A DNA stretch of 64,000 bases, taken from Ruegeria faecimaris (GTDB lineage: Bacteria > Pseudomonadota > Alphaproteobacteria > Rhodobacterales > Rhodobacteraceae). A program made the position numbers and the translations under genes. This document shows, piece after piece, positions 17,098-26,502 of this stretch. Within the stretch, counting starts at the first letter, position 1. Every line of letters starts with the position of its first letter. The DNA is taken from contig NZ_FXTE01000001.1 in the NCBI RefSeq assembly GCF_900182615.1, positions 62,001 through 126,000 on the forward strand, read 5' to 3'. Under the pieces are notes generated by a model. That model saw only the letters and a program-made list of their open reading frames with translations, was not told where the DNA came from and searched no databases.

Positions 17098-18516
17098 ATG
17101 CGTTTTGCAGCAGGAGGAAAGCTGGTCAGGACTCTGGCAGTGACTGCAGGTATTGCTTTGGGCACGTTGCCTGGACGGGCGGTTTGGGCCGACAACCTGA
17201 CCGACGCGTTCATCGGAGCATATAATACTAGTGGTTTGCTGGAACAGAACCGGGCGTTGCTGCGGGCTGCGGATGAGGATGTGGCGATCGCGCTATCGGC
17301 TTTGCGCCCTATTATCAACTGGACCGTCGCGGTTAGCCAAGACTATACGCGCAGCAGAAACAGTGGTGTTACGAACAGTGTTGATCCTTCGAACTTCTTC
17401 TCGGGCCTGACGCTGAGCCAGCTGTTGTATGATGGCGGAGCCTCGATTCTAGGCAAGCAATCAGCGCAGGAAACGGTGCTGTCGACCCGGCAGGCGCTGA
17501 TCGATATCGAACAGCAGGTCCTGTTCCGCGCGGCGACCGCTTACCTGAGTGTTCTGCTGCAGGAAGAGACTGTATCGATTCGTCAAAACAACGTTGAACT
17601 GTCCGCAGAAGAGCTTCGCGCCTCGCAGGATCGTTTCGAAGTTGGGGAAGTTACCCGCACAGACGTCGCATTGTCTCAGGCTCAGCTTGCAAGCTCGCAG
17701 GCCGATCTGGCGAATGCGCGCGGCGATCTGAGCACTGCTCAGGCGGAATATGTGAACGCAGTTGGCAAACTGCCGGGCCGTACTGCTGGTCAGCCCAGCC
17801 TGCCAAACTTGCCCCGCTCCGAGGCCGAGGCTGTCAGCCTGGCCCAACGCAATCACCCATCCATTCTGTCCGCCCAGCATCAGGTGCGCGCCCTTGATCT
17901 GGTCGTGCAGCAGCAGCGCGCGGGCCTGGGTCCGAATGTCAGCCTGAACGCTGATGCGGGCGTCACCGAGAGCTATGATGACGACGATTATGTGAATGAT
18001 GCGAGTATCTCGCTGAACTTCAGCCAGCCGATCTATGCGGGTGGTCGACTCGCGGCAAGCGTGCGCCGCGCAATGGCCTCGCGGGATGGGTCACGTGCCA
18101 ATCTGCTGAATGTGCAAAAGAACATTACGCAGGGCGTGTCTGATGCCTATGTTCGGTTTCAAACTGCAAGCGCAAGCCTGAGGGCCTCTTCGGAACGTGT
18201 ACGCGCCTCGGAAGTTGCGTTTGATGGTATCCGCGAAGAGGCAACTTTGGGTGCGCGGACCACTCTAGACGTGCTGGCTGCTCAGCAGGATTTGCTGGAC
18301 GCGCAGCTTGCCGAAATTGCTTCCAGAACCGAGCGATCTCTGGCGGCTTATCAGTTGCTGCAGGCCCAAGGTTTGCTCACGGCCGAGCGTCTGGGCCTGG
18401 CGGTTCAGATTTACGATCCGACCCTTTACTATAATCTGGTGAAGAAAGCCCCCGCGCAGGTCAGCAAGCAGAGCAAAGATCTGGATCGGGTCCTGAAAGC
18501 ACTGCGTCGGGACTAA
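17098..18516 (+). CDS. tolC: TolC-family outer-membrane efflux protein
   Basis: A 472-aa protein with an N-terminal signal peptide (about 30 residues, ending near GRAVWA) and two tandem OEP repeats. NQPIYAGGR-type motifs are visible as LSQLLYDGGA in the first repeat and NFSQPIYAGGR in the second. Long Ala/Gln-rich alpha-barrel helices follow each. TolC is the outer channel for type I secretion and RND or ABC efflux. The gene has a good AGAGGA site eight bases before the ATG. It follows the PIMT-like gene and precedes the PopZ-like gene. Confidence 0.94.
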   Translation: MRFAAGGKLVRTLAVTAGIALGTLPGRAVWADNLTDAFIGAYNTSGLLEQNRALLRAADEDVAIALSALRPIINWTVAVSQDYTRSRNSGVTNSVDPSNFFSGLTLSQLLYDGGASILGKQSAQETVLSTRQALIDIEQQVLFRAATAYLSVLLQEETVSIRQNNVELSAEELRASQDRFEVGEVTRTDVALSQAQLASSQADLANARGDLSTAQAEYVNAVGKLPGRTAGQPSLPNLPRSEAEAVSLAQRNHPSILSAQHQVRALDLVVQQQRAGLGPNVSLNADAGVTESYDDDDYVNDASISLNFSQPIYAGGRLAASVRRAMASRDGSRANLLNVQKNITQGVSDAYVRFQTASASLRASSERVRASEVAFDGIREEATLGARTTLDVLAAQQDLLDAQLAEIASRTERSLAAYQLLQAQGLLTAERLGLAVQIYDPTLYYNLVKKAPAQVSKQSKDLDRVLKALRRD

Positions 18517-18591
18517 ACACCCAATACTGCCTGTTGTGAGGTCTGCATTGTTTGGCTACACTCGGACCTGAGGTTAGAGCGGTAGAAAACA

Positions 18592-19308
18592 ATGACAGAC
18601 AATGTCGTGAACTCCGGGATCGAAGACGTACTGTCATCGGTCAAGCGGCTGGTCAGCGAAGAAGGTCGAAAAGTTCCCGATCTGGTGCGTTCCAAGTCAG
18701 AGCGAAAGCCAGGGCGGCTTGTTCTGACTGATGCGCTCAGGGTTGGCGAGCAAACAGGTGTCGAGACGCAGCCTTTAAAGCTGGATGCTGAGTACAGCGC
18801 TGAAAAATCGGTGAAACCGATGCTTTTGCGCGCCTGCGATGTTGTTGCGGGTGATGAAGCGGAGTCGGCTACAGAGCATTCACCTGATCCAGTTGCAGAA
18901 GAGGGCATAGCCAAAAGTCTAAGTGCCAAAATTGAGGCGCTGGAAGCCGCGATCGCCAGGACCGAAGATCAGTGGGAGCCCGACGGTGACAGCGTAGATG
19001 CCTATTCAGGAACGCCAAATCAACCGTTGGAATGGCAACCCCAAGACGAAGCCCCAGATGCAGAGACTGAGACTGTTGAAAAGGCAGTGTTTGTACGGGA
19101 CCCAGAGGTATCGGCTGCCGCGGATACAACAGGTTCAGAAGCAGATGCTGCCATGTCCCGGCTTGATGACGATGGCTTGCGCTCTTTGATTGCGCAGGTT
19201 GTTCGTGAAGAACTGCAGGGCGTACTGGGTGAACGCATTACGCGGAACGTTCGAAAAATGGTTCGCCGCGAAATCTACCGTGCGTTGGCCGAGCAAAAAG
19301 CCGAGTAA
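18592..19308 (+). CDS. PopZ/DUF2497-like polar organising protein
   Basis: A 238-aa acidic protein. The N-terminus IEDVLSSVKRLVSEEG resembles the PopZ N-terminal helix (E-E-I-L-A-S-I-R-R-I-I in Caulobacter). The middle, about residues 60-185, is Pro/Glu/Asp-rich and low in complexity. The C-terminus (LRSLIAQVVREELQGVLG then ITRNVRKMVRREIYRAL) resembles the oligomerising helices of the DUF2497 family. In many alphaproteobacteria popZ lies after tolC and before valS; the tolC half of that order is kept. PopZ forms a polar condensate that anchors the chromosome origin. The match is by pattern only and the sequence is diverged. Confidence 0.65.
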   Translation: MTDNVVNSGIEDVLSSVKRLVSEEGRKVPDLVRSKSERKPGRLVLTDALRVGEQTGVETQPLKLDAEYSAEKSVKPMLLRACDVVAGDEAESATEHSPDPVAEEGIAKSLSAKIEALEAAIARTEDQWEPDGDSVDAYSGTPNQPLEWQPQDEAPDAETETVEKAVFVRDPEVSAAADTTGSEADAAMSRLDDDGLRSLIAQVVREELQGVLGERITRNVRKMVRREIYRALAEQKAE

Positions 19309-19311
19309 AAG

Positions 19312-20769
19312 TCAGCCTTTAATCGGCGTTTCAGCCAGTTCCAGCAAGCGGTCCAGATCCATATGTCGTTCCAGATGGTCGGCCAGACGATCAAGCGTAT
19401 CTTCGACACCGTCCTCATAGTGCAGGGTGGAAGAGACTCCCAAAAGCTGTAGGTAGTCGGCCCGAAATTGATCGGATGAGAATATACCGTGTAGGTAGCT
19501 TCCGCGTATCCGGCCAGTCCGATCGGCTGCGCCCTCCGGGCGGCCCTCGACCTCCAGCCAAGCGCGGGTGCAATCGTTGCCTTCGGTGCGGCCCATATGG
19601 ATCTCATATCCGGTTAGCGGTTGGTGCCCCGGCAGGGCGCGTGCAGTCCGCAGGGTCACCTTTTTCTCGCCGACCATAACGGTATCCACATCCAACAGCC
19701 CCAATCCATCGACTGTACCTGGCCGCCCGTCCACACCATCGGGATCAGCAATGGTGTTACCTAGCATTTGGTAGCCACCGCATAATCCCAACACGTGACC
19801 GCCACGTCGCACATGGGCATAAAGGTCGATATCCCAGCCCTGCGCACGAAAATAAGCCAAATCGCCAATGGTTGATTTGCTTCCGGGAAGCAGGACCAAA
19901 TCCGCATCGCCGGGCAGCGCGCGGCCAGCGGGCACGATCTCGACCGTGATGCCGGGTTCTGCCGATAGCGGATCAAGATCATCAAAATTGGCCATCCGTT
20001 CCAACTGAGGTACTGCAACCTTGCAGGAACCGCCACTGTGGGACCGGATGTCCATCATATCTTCGGCTGGCAGTTTCCATGCATCGTCGAACCAGGGCAC
20101 AACACCGATACAGGCCCAGCCTGTTCGAGCGGCGATGTCATCGCGACCTTCGTCGAATAGGGATACATCGCCCTTAAAGCGATTGATGGCAAAGCCTCGG
20201 ATCATTGCCAGATCGCCAGCATCCAGCACGGCCTGAGTCCCGACGATCTGAGCAATTACCCCACCTCGGTGAATATCGCCGACAAGTACGACCGGAACAC
20301 CCGCGGCGCAGGCGAAGCCCATATTGGCAATATCACTCTGACGCAGGTTGGTCTCGGCCGGGCTTCCGGCCCCTTCAACCAACACCAGATCAGCGTCGGT
20401 GCAGAGCCGGTCAAAACTCTGGCGCGCGGCTGTCATCAGCTTGGATTTATCCTTGCGGTAATCGCCAGCCTGCATCGTTCCGGCGCGTTTGCCCTGAATG
20501 ATGATCTGCGCGCCTGTATCTGTTTCAGGCTTCAAAAGGATCGGGTTCATATCCGTATGTGTGGCGCGTCGTGCCGCCAACGCCTGTAGGGCTTGCGCGC
20601 GCCCGATCTCGCCACCATTTTCGGTTACTGCGGCGTTATTCGACATGTTCTGCGGTTTGAACGGGGCAACCCGTAGGCCTCGGCGCGTATAGGCGCGTGC
20701 CAATCCGGCCACTAGAACCGATTTTCCAACATTGCTGCCTGTGCCCTGAATCATGATGGCGCGAACCAT
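19312..20769 (-). CDS. cobQ: Cobyric acid synthase CobQ
   Basis: A 485-aa enzyme that amidates four side chains of adenosylcobyrinate a,c-diamide using glutamine and ATP. The N-terminal ATPase domain has [14 protein letters not shown] (P-loop variant) and [11 protein letters not shown]. The C-terminal glutaminase domain has the nucleophile Cys in [12 protein letters not shown] and a late His in SYLHGIF. Length is standard. It ends three bases from the PopZ-like gene, tail to tail. It is 11 kb from the main cob operon and has no riboswitch immediately upstream in the visible 200 bp. Confidence 0.96.
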   Translation of the reverse strand: MVRAIMIQGTGSNVGKSVLVAGLARAYTRRGLRVAPFKPQNMSNNAAVTENGGEIGRAQALQALAARRATHTDMNPILLKPETDTGAQIIIQGKRAGTMQAGDYRKDKSKLMTAARQSFDRLCTDADLVLVEGAGSPAETNLRQSDIANMGFACAAGVPVVLVGDIHRGGVIAQIVGTQAVLDAGDLAMIRGFAINRFKGDVSLFDEGRDDIAARTGWACIGVVPWFDDAWKLPAEDMMDIRSHSGGSCKVAVPQLERMANFDDLDPLSAEPGITVEIVPAGRALPGDADLVLLPGSKSTIGDLAYFRAQGWDIDLYAHVRRGGHVLGLCGGYQMLGNTIADPDGVDGRPGTVDGLGLLDVDTVMVGEKKVTLRTARALPGHQPLTGYEIHMGRTEGNDCTRAWLEVEGRPEGAADRTGRIRGSYLHGIFSSDQFRADYLQLLGVSSTLHYEDGVEDTLDRLADHLERHMDLDRLLELAETPIKG

Positions 20770-20923
20770 GCCGAGTCTCCTGTAAGCTAACGCGCAGATG
20801 ACCTGATTTAACGGTGAAGGGAAAGCCCCGGATGACGTGGCATTGTCATCATTTTTCAGTCATCGGGTGAGGGCGCAGTTTCGCACCGGAATTCATATTC
20901 GGGGTCTATGCAACAAAAAAACA

Positions 20924-20944
20924 CGCCTCCATCAATAGGAGGCG
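20924..20944 (-). terminator. Rho-independent terminator, usable in both directions
   Basis: Stem CGCCTCC/GGAGGCG with a 7-base loop, A-run on the left and T-run on the right of the plus strand. Read on the minus strand it ends the 106-aa gene at 20974 with a T-run after GTG. It also isolates cobQ. Confidence 0.85.
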
Positions 20945-20973
20945 CGTTTTTTCAAACAGACTCGTGTCTGTGA

Positions 20974-21294
20974 TCAGGCGGCTTCGGCCTGTTGGGCGGC
21001 GTTGCGGCGCTCGCTTTCTTCGCGCGAAAGAGCGACCGAAGTACGCACACCGCGACCAACGAAATCCATCAATCCGCTGACAACCCGTTCATTTGGGTCG
21101 ATACCCGCGCAAGACAGCACTTCGCGCCCATCGCGCGAGCGTGCCCAGCGGGCGATCTGTTCTGGGCCATTGCCATACTTTTTGTCGTCGGCAATAGCAT
21201 CATCCAGCGCAGCCAAAACGACAGCTGCGAAAAGTTTACGAGCACGGTTGCCTTGCTCATTGTTAAAGGCGGTGCCGTCAACGAAATCTCTCAT
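20974..21294 (-). CDS. Small conserved Rhodobacterales protein (DUF6280-like)
   Basis: A 106-aa soluble protein starting MRDFVDGTAFNNEQGNRARKLFAAVVLAALDDAI, with the later segment GREVLSCAGIDPNERV. I recognise it as a conserved small protein of roseobacters, with no known function; the DUF6280 label is from memory. It is transcribed alone and ends in a strong terminator. The C-terminal tail is Ala/Glu-rich and probably disordered. Confidence 0.75.
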   Translation of the reverse strand: MRDFVDGTAFNNEQGNRARKLFAAVVLAALDDAIADDKKYGNGPEQIARWARSRDGREVLSCAGIDPNERVVSGLMDFVGRGVRTSVALSREESERRNAAQQAEAA

Positions 21295-21512
21295 CTCGTC
21301 TTCCTTGTTGTTCTTGCTCTTGCATTTTCGGCGTGACGGTTCTTATGACCTATTAAGTGCGATTCGGATACACCTAATGTGCATAGTTGCGTTGCGTCAC
21401 GCGCATAGCTTGCTGCGGCTGCAGCACAAGGTGTCGTTGTCTTGTCAGGTGCGGCCACGCCAGATATAGGGTGCGCGACTGACGCATCAACCGTTTGTGA
21501 AGGATTTATGTA

Positions 21513-22076
21513 ATGCCCAAGATAAATGGGAACGAAATTCGCCCCGGCAATGTGCTTGAGCATAACGATGGGCTATGGGCCGCTGTCAAAGTTGATCATG
21601 TAAAGCCCGGTAAAGGCGGGGCTTTTGCACAGGTCGAGCTGCGCAATCTGCGCAATGGTTCCAAACTGAACGAACGTTTCCGCTCAGCTGACAAGGTCGA
21701 GCGTGTTCGCCTGGAACAGAAAGACCAGCAGTTTCTATACGAATCCGACGGCATGTTGGTGTTCATGGATTCCGAGACCTATGAGCAGATCGAACTGTCC
21801 GCTGATCTGTTGGGTGATCGCCGCCCGTTTCTGCAGGACGGCATGACTATCGTCGTAGAATTTTATGAAAGTGAGGCACTGAACGCCAAACTGCCACAGA
21901 AAGTGACGTGCAAGATCGTCGAGACCGAGCCTGTGGTCAAAGGTCAGACTGCTGCGAACTCGTTCAAACCGGCCGTCCTGGACAATGGTGTAAAAGTCAT
22001 GGTGCCACCGTTTGTGGGCCAAGATGAAATGATCGTGGTGAATACTGAAACCATGGACTATTCGGAACGCGCCTAA
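21513..22076 (+). CDS. efp: Elongation factor P
   Basis: A 187-aa protein with the three-domain EF-P layout. Domain I carries KPGKGGAF with Lys34 at the loop tip, the residue beta-lysylated in E. coli-type EF-P; whether EpmA/EpmB exist here cannot be seen. The C-terminal domain has [24 protein letters not shown] relieves ribosome stalling at polyproline stretches. It has its own terminator at 22101-22140. Confidence 0.97.
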   Translation: MPKINGNEIRPGNVLEHNDGLWAAVKVDHVKPGKGGAFAQVELRNLRNGSKLNERFRSADKVERVRLEQKDQQFLYESDGMLVFMDSETYEQIELSADLLGDRRPFLQDGMTIVVEFYESEALNAKLPQKVTCKIVETEPVVKGQTAANSFKPAVLDNGVKVMVPPFVGQDEMIVVNTETMDYSERA

Positions 22077-22100
22077 CTGCACTTCTGCTTCAAGACACCG

Positions 22101-22140
22101 AGAACCGCGACAGCCTGCGCTGCGCGGTTCTTTTGTTTTC
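22101..22140 (+). terminator. Rho-independent terminator of efp
   Basis: Stem AGAACCGCG (22101-22109) with CGCGGTTCT (22123-22131), followed by TTTGTTTTC. The T-run overlaps the stop region of the convergent ABC membrane gene. Confidence 0.88.
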
Positions 22141-23080
22141 ACTCTTTGACGCGCCGGTATTTCTCGGGGTTCGGGCCAAATAGTTCGAGCATCAGTTCGA
22201 ATTTGATCCGATTTGCGCTGACCTGGCGATAATAGGCGATCAGAAAGGCCGTGGGGCCTTGAATACGGCTGAGCCCACTGGTGGCGGCAACAACTGTGCC
22301 GACATCGGTTCTGCCCTGAAGGACAAGCCAGCCACCCAGCATCAGAACCCCAACCGTCCCGGCGCCGTTGATCACGCTTAGAAGAAATTTGGCCGAGAGC
22401 TTCCAGATGAACATCTTTCGGCGAGTTTCGTAGATTTTGTCGAATTCCGCTTCGATCTCGTGCGCGGCCGCGTCAATCTTTTCTGCTGTCAAACTGTCGG
22501 TGGCACGGCGCAGGATACGAACGCGTTCGGCGACAAAGACGTTCACTTTGCGTTGCGAAACCAGAACGATGATGATCTGCGGCGCGACCATCGAAAAAGC
22601 GATCAAACCCAGCCCCGGCTGTGTAGACGAGATATAGCCAATCACGCTGATCAGAGTGCCGATTTGGACCACCGGGTCGGAAAAGGCACCGCCTGCGAAT
22701 TTACCCAGCTCTTCTGCTTCGGCAGAAATGGCGGTAGTCATGGTCCCCTTGCGCATGGTCTCGCCGGTTTCATCCAGATCGGCGGACCGGACCAGCAGCC
22801 TTTGCCGGATCAGGCGGATCATATCCTCGCCCAGTGTTCCCGCCCGATAGCCGAGCAGCCATTTCAGCCCCAGGCTCAGCAAGATAACCACCATCATGCC
22901 CGCACCAAGCAGGATCATCCGGTCCACAGATACATCGTCCGAGGTCAGGTGGTTGATGATATCGCGCTGAAACTCCAGCGGGACCGCTGCCAGAGCGGCA
23001 ACCGCAATAGACAGGATGATAAGGATGATCTGCCGGGCGGAACTGGCACGCCAAATTGCTTTATACAGACGAAACATCAA
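22139..23080 (-). CDS. Orphan ABC transporter transmembrane-domain protein
   Basis: A 313-aa protein with about six membrane helices arranged as in an ABC exporter transmembrane domain. There are paired helices at residues about 17-35, 58-75, 135-175 and 235-265, with charged cytoplasmic loops such as EMIRLIRQRLL-like DMIRLIRQRLLVRSADLDET. It has no nucleotide-binding domain and none is encoded next to it. The frame ends cleanly and no remnant is seen downstream, so it is not an obvious truncation. It might pair with a distant ATPase or act without one. Confidence 0.78.
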   Translation of the reverse strand: MMFRLYKAIWRASSARQIILIILSIAVAALAAVPLEFQRDIINHLTSDDVSVDRMILLGAGMMVVILLSLGLKWLLGYRAGTLGEDMIRLIRQRLLVRSADLDETGETMRKGTMTTAISAEAEELGKFAGGAFSDPVVQIGTLISVIGYISSTQPGLGLIAFSMVAPQIIIVLVSQRKVNVFVAERVRILRRATDSLTAEKIDAAAHEIEAEFDKIYETRRKMFIWKLSAKFLLSVINGAGTVGVLMLGGWLVLQGRTDVGTVVAATSGLSRIQGPTAFLIAYYRQVSANRIKFELMLELFGPNPEKYRRVKE

Positions 23081-23183
23081 CTCACCCGGATCACTGAACC
23101 AAACCTAGTTTGGCAGCCTGTGCTGGGCGGATCAAATGGTTCCGGGGCTGGCGGGGCCATGGCCAGGCTGTATTCGAGAAATT

Positions 23184-23921
23184 TCATTCCGTCAGGCGCA
23201 CGGTCGCGTCGCCCGCCTGCATATCGCTCTTGGCCCTGTCGAGCCTGAGATATGCGATCCCCTGGCCATCCGCTTGGGTAAACAGGCGCCCCACGGATTT
23301 CCCGTCAGCAGTTATTTCGGTTCCGACAGGCGTGGTGCCTGCGACAAGTACCGTGCGCAGCCCTTTACGCAGCTCGGTCTTGTGTTTCATGCGCGCGGTC
23401 ACTTCCTGACCGACATAACACCCTTTTTTGAAATCAACGCCGTTCAGCAACTCGAACCCTGATTCCAGAATATAACTGTCTTCGGTCAGTTCGATTCCGG
23501 TTTCGGGAATGCAATGGAGCACGCGGATCGCGTTCCAATCGGTTCCGTCCTCGCTTTCGGCATCTTCGGTATATGCGCGCCAGCCCATATCTGAATGGCG
23601 CGGATCGGGCAGGGCCCCATCGGGTGCCAGGCCAGTGCCGCGTTGCAGATTCAGGCCGCTGGCTTCGATCGTCAGGTCGGCGCGCAGCTTGTACATGCTC
23701 AGACGTTTGATCAACCCGTCGGCAATAACCTCGGCGACGTCCAGCAAGATATCGTCGCCCTCGCGTTTCAGAAAGAAATCGGCCAGATACTTGCCTTGTG
23801 GGGTCAGCAGCGCCGTATAGACCAGACCCCGATCAAGCCCGGCAATGTCATTGGTCACCAGCCCCTGCAAGAAGCTGTCAACGTCGGCACCGGTTAGGCG
23901 CAGAATGCGGCGATTGGGCAT
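23184..23921 (-). CDS. ygfZ: YgfZ/GcvT-domain folate-binding protein
   Basis: A 245-aa protein that in its family supports repair or assembly of iron-sulfur enzymes through folate. The signature KGCYVGQEVTARMKHK lies near residue 180. The N-terminus (LRLTGADVDSFLQGLVTNDI) matches the GcvT-like fold. A longer open frame exists upstream, but the ATG at 23921 gives the usual N-terminus. The gene is divergent from the glycosyltransferase. Confidence 0.9.
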   Translation of the reverse strand: MPNRRILRLTGADVDSFLQGLVTNDIAGLDRGLVYTALLTPQGKYLADFFLKREGDDILLDVAEVIADGLIKRLSMYKLRADLTIEASGLNLQRGTGLAPDGALPDPRHSDMGWRAYTEDAESEDGTDWNAIRVLHCIPETGIELTEDSYILESGFELLNGVDFKKGCYVGQEVTARMKHKTELRKGLRTVLVAGTTPVGTEITADGKSVGRLFTQADGQGIAYLRLDRAKSDMQAGDATVRLTE

Positions 23922-23994
23922 GGCAGAGTCCTCGTCTTTTCCATGGTGCTCGTGATATATGAGAAGTCGCTCATAAGACCAGAGGATATCCGAC

Positions 23995-24669
23995 GTGCCG
24001 GCACCGATCAGTATTGTAATTCCAACCCTGAACGCGGCCGAAACCTTGCCTGCGACACTTGGGGCGCTGATGGAGGGGCTGCGCGCAGGGTTGATCCACG
24101 AATTGATTGTGTCGGATGCAGGCTCTACCGACAAAACCCATGAATTCGCCGAGAATGCCGGGGCCAGGATCGTGACCGGAGAAGCCTCGCGCGGGGGGCA
24201 GCTGCGCCGTGGCTGTGCAGCCGCCAAAGCCGATTGGCTGTTGGTACTTCATGCGGATACGGTTTTGCAGGACGGGTGGAGCAATGTTGTGCGGGATCAT
24301 CTGCCCTCCGGGCGACCTGCGGCGTTCAGACTGGCCTTTGTGGCCGCGGGCTTTGCGCCATCCTGGGTTGCCGGATGGGCCAATCTTCGTAGCCGGATCT
24401 TTGGGTTGCCCTATGGTGACCAGGGCTTGCTAGTCCGGCGTTCTGAATATCAAGATGCAGGCGGTTTCCCGGACCAGCCCTTGATGGAAGACGTGGCGCT
24501 TGCCAAAAAGTTGCGCCGCATCACGCTGTTGTCCGCCCGCGCCTTTACGAGCGCGGACCGGTATGAACGGGCGGGGTGGTTGCGTCGAGGTGGTCGGAAT
24601 CTGTGGACTCTGACCCGCTATCTTCTGGGCGCTGATCCCGAGCGGTTGGCGCGGGCGTACCGGCAGTAA
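23995..24669 (+). CDS. Family 2 glycosyltransferase (TIGR04283-like)
   Basis: A 224-aa GT-A enzyme. It has ISIVIPTLNAAETLPATL at the start, ELIVSDAGSTDKT, and the catalytic-region LLVLHADTVL. The short length and RGGQLRRGCAAA segment match the TIGR04283 group. These are sometimes linked to arsenosugar synthesis, but no such neighbours are seen. Start is GTG at 23995 with AGAGGA upstream (23981-23986). Its last 125 bases overlap the convergent membrane-protein gene. Confidence 0.87.
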   Translation: MPAPISIVIPTLNAAETLPATLGALMEGLRAGLIHELIVSDAGSTDKTHEFAENAGARIVTGEASRGGQLRRGCAAAKADWLLVLHADTVLQDGWSNVVRDHLPSGRPAAFRLAFVAAGFAPSWVAGWANLRSRIFGLPYGDQGLLVRRSEYQDAGGFPDQPLMEDVALAKKLRRITLLSARAFTSADRYERAGWLRRGGRNLWTLTRYLLGADPERLARAYRQ

Positions 24670-25432
24670 GCGTCGTTCTGAGTTCGACAATGGATTTGCC
24701 CAGCCGGAACGGGGCGGCGAAACTGACAAGGCACAGTGCAATGATCTGAAGCACCAGAATATGCCCGTTTTCTCGCAAATACTCCCATTCATCCTTAAGC
24801 TTGCCGACCTGAGTGACAAGGTCATCGTAACTTTGGGCCAAGATCAAATAGTCGCCTGCGATTGCGGGAACTTTCCTGCGCAGATTGTCGATAGCTTCCT
24901 GTGTCGGGTCATCCAGCGTTGTGAACACCAGAAACTGGTCGACGTCGAATGAGTGCACTTTCGATGTCATCGCGCGCATGTCATCGCGCTCTTCCTGGGC
25001 CTGCCGTCCAAACAGGAATTGTAGCCCCCTCAGAGGGGCGACTTCGTTTGTTACGGCAATAAACAAGGGCAGGTCAGCGTTGCTTGCGGTTGAGGCTGAA
25101 AGGAACTCAACTTTTTCGCACAGCGCTCCGATATCCTTGTCATAGGCCGGGTCGCAGAACCGCAAACGAAACCGCGCGGCGTCGCGGTCAAAGGCAAGCG
25201 TTGCGGCATAGGCAACGTCAATCTGCCGGTCCAGACGGGAACTGTCCGCTGTATAAAGCCCGGCCATCACCGCAACCAATGCGCCGACCCCGCCCAGAAC
25301 CACCCAGACCAGATCAGCCAGTTTCCATGCGCGATGCCCGGCTGGTTTACGAAACAGGAATGCTGTGCCAACTGTGCCGATCAGAAAAAACAGAATCAGC
25401 AGCGGCAGCTGGTTTTCGGTAATAAATGTCAT
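24545..25432 (-). CDS. Membrane protein of unknown function
   Basis: A 295-aa protein with two N-terminal membrane helices (residues about 9-27 and 40-62), a periplasmic helical region of about 150 residues with two Cys (RFCDPAYD and ALCEKVEF) and a third helix near residue 230. The C-terminal 45 residues are Thr/Pro/Asp-rich and probably disordered, and this tail is the part encoded antisense to the glycosyltransferase 3' end. I do not recognise the family. Confidence 0.75.
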   Translation of the reverse strand: MTFITENQLPLLILFFLIGTVGTAFLFRKPAGHRAWKLADLVWVVLGGVGALVAVMAGLYTADSSRLDRQIDVAYAATLAFDRDAARFRLRFCDPAYDKDIGALCEKVEFLSASTASNADLPLFIAVTNEVAPLRGLQFLFGRQAQEERDDMRAMTSKVHSFDVDQFLVFTTLDDPTQEAIDNLRRKVPAIAGDYLILAQSYDDLVTQVGKLKDEWEYLRENGHILVLQIIALCLVSFAAPFRLGKSIVELRTTLTAGTPAPTARDQRPEDSGSESTDSDHLDATTPPVHTGPRS

Positions 25433-25507
25433 GGAAACAAAGTGACCAACCGCCGGTCAAGTGGCAACACTCCTCACGGGCAGTTGTAGTTTTGGAACAA
25501 TCCGAAG

Positions 25508-26377
25508 CTATGAGCCCGAACTTTGGCCGAATTTCCTAAACAGCTTGGTGCGATCAAAGGCCTGTTCCAGTTCGACCGTGCGATCTTTGACCGAATCCCA
25601 AAGCCGTTCCTGAACTTCGGCTATGGCGCATTCCATCAGGGTCAGTATCGCAGCCATCGAATCCCAGGCAGAAGGCACCGAGATGCGCGCCGCGAATGTG
25701 TGTTTGGCCAGCCGGTGGATTGGCGAGCGCCACTGATCGGTCAACAGCACGATTTCGGCCCCGCGCTCGTGGCAGAGCTGACCAATCAGCAGGCTCGCAT
25801 TCTCATAGCGCCGGACATCCAGCGCGATCAGCACATCCCCTTGACGCACGTCCAACAGATCATGGGTCCAGGATGCGGCGACCGGCAACAGGCGGACATC
25901 CGGTCGGATCATTTGCAGGTGCAGATACAGGTATTGCGCCAGTGTTCCGGTAATGCGGCCACCGGTGATGAAAATACGCCGGTTCTGATCGCTCAACAGG
26001 CTGCAGAAGCTATCGAATTCGTCGGGGTCGATCTCGTCGATTGTGCGCTTCTGGTTGGCCAGAGAACGCTGGGAATAGCGGTTGAGGATATGTTCTTCGG
26101 GCAGGTCATTCTGCCAGACATCACGTTTGGCTACTGGCCCCGAGATCATTTCTTTGACCTCACCACGCAGCGCGGCCTGAAATTGAGGATATCCGTCAAA
26201 ACCGGTCTTTTGCAGCATCCGTGCAACCGTAGTGGTCGAGACTGAGGCGGTACTGGCCAATTCGGTGATACTGCCCAGCCCGGCCATCGGGTAATCATCC
26301 AGCAGAACGCTGACCAGTTGCCGTTCAGACGGGGTCATCTTGTCCCGATGGGCCAGAAGCCTGTCTGTCACCCGCAC
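25508..26377 (-). CDS. RpiR/MurR-family transcriptional regulator
   Basis: A 289-aa regulator. The N-terminal helix-turn-helix is visible at about residues 37-62 (ITELASTASVSTTTVARMLQKTGFDGYPQFQ). The C-terminal SIS domain (RIFITGGRITGTLAQYL through VLIALDVRRYENASL) should bind a phosphorylated or small ligand. It is divergent from the amidohydrolase/TRAP genes with 96 bp between. That gap holds three TGRAA..TTYCA-type palindromes, so it is the probable local regulator. Confidence 0.9.
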   Translation of the reverse strand: MRVTDRLLAHRDKMTPSERQLVSVLLDDYPMAGLGSITELASTASVSTTTVARMLQKTGFDGYPQFQAALRGEVKEMISGPVAKRDVWQNDLPEEHILNRYSQRSLANQKRTIDEIDPDEFDSFCSLLSDQNRRIFITGGRITGTLAQYLYLHLQMIRPDVRLLPVAASWTHDLLDVRQGDVLIALDVRRYENASLLIGQLCHERGAEIVLLTDQWRSPIHRLAKHTFAARISVPSAWDSMAAILTLMECAIAEVQERLWDSVKDRTVELEQAFDRTKLFRKFGQSSGS

Positions 26378-26413
26378 TGGCGTGTCCTCCTATTATGCGA
26401 CCAGAACATAATG

Positions 26414-26502
26414 TGAATAATTTTTCAGCAAGATCAAGCTTGGAAAAATTTATACAGAAAAAATATTGACAGGATGATGTGGTCTGTGGAAATTTTTCCA
26501 CA
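26414..26502. promoter_or_regulatory. Cluster of candidate RpiR operators
   Basis: Three related A+T-rich palindromic sites: TGAATAATTTTTCA (26414-26427), TTGGAAAAATTTATACA (26440-26456) and TGTGGAAATTTTTCCACA (26485-26502). RpiR-family sites often have TGAA..TTCA arms, consistent with the first. A TTGACA (26466-26471) precedes the third site. The third site overlaps the annotated 5' end of the amidohydrolase, hinting that its true start is further downstream. Confidence 0.55.
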
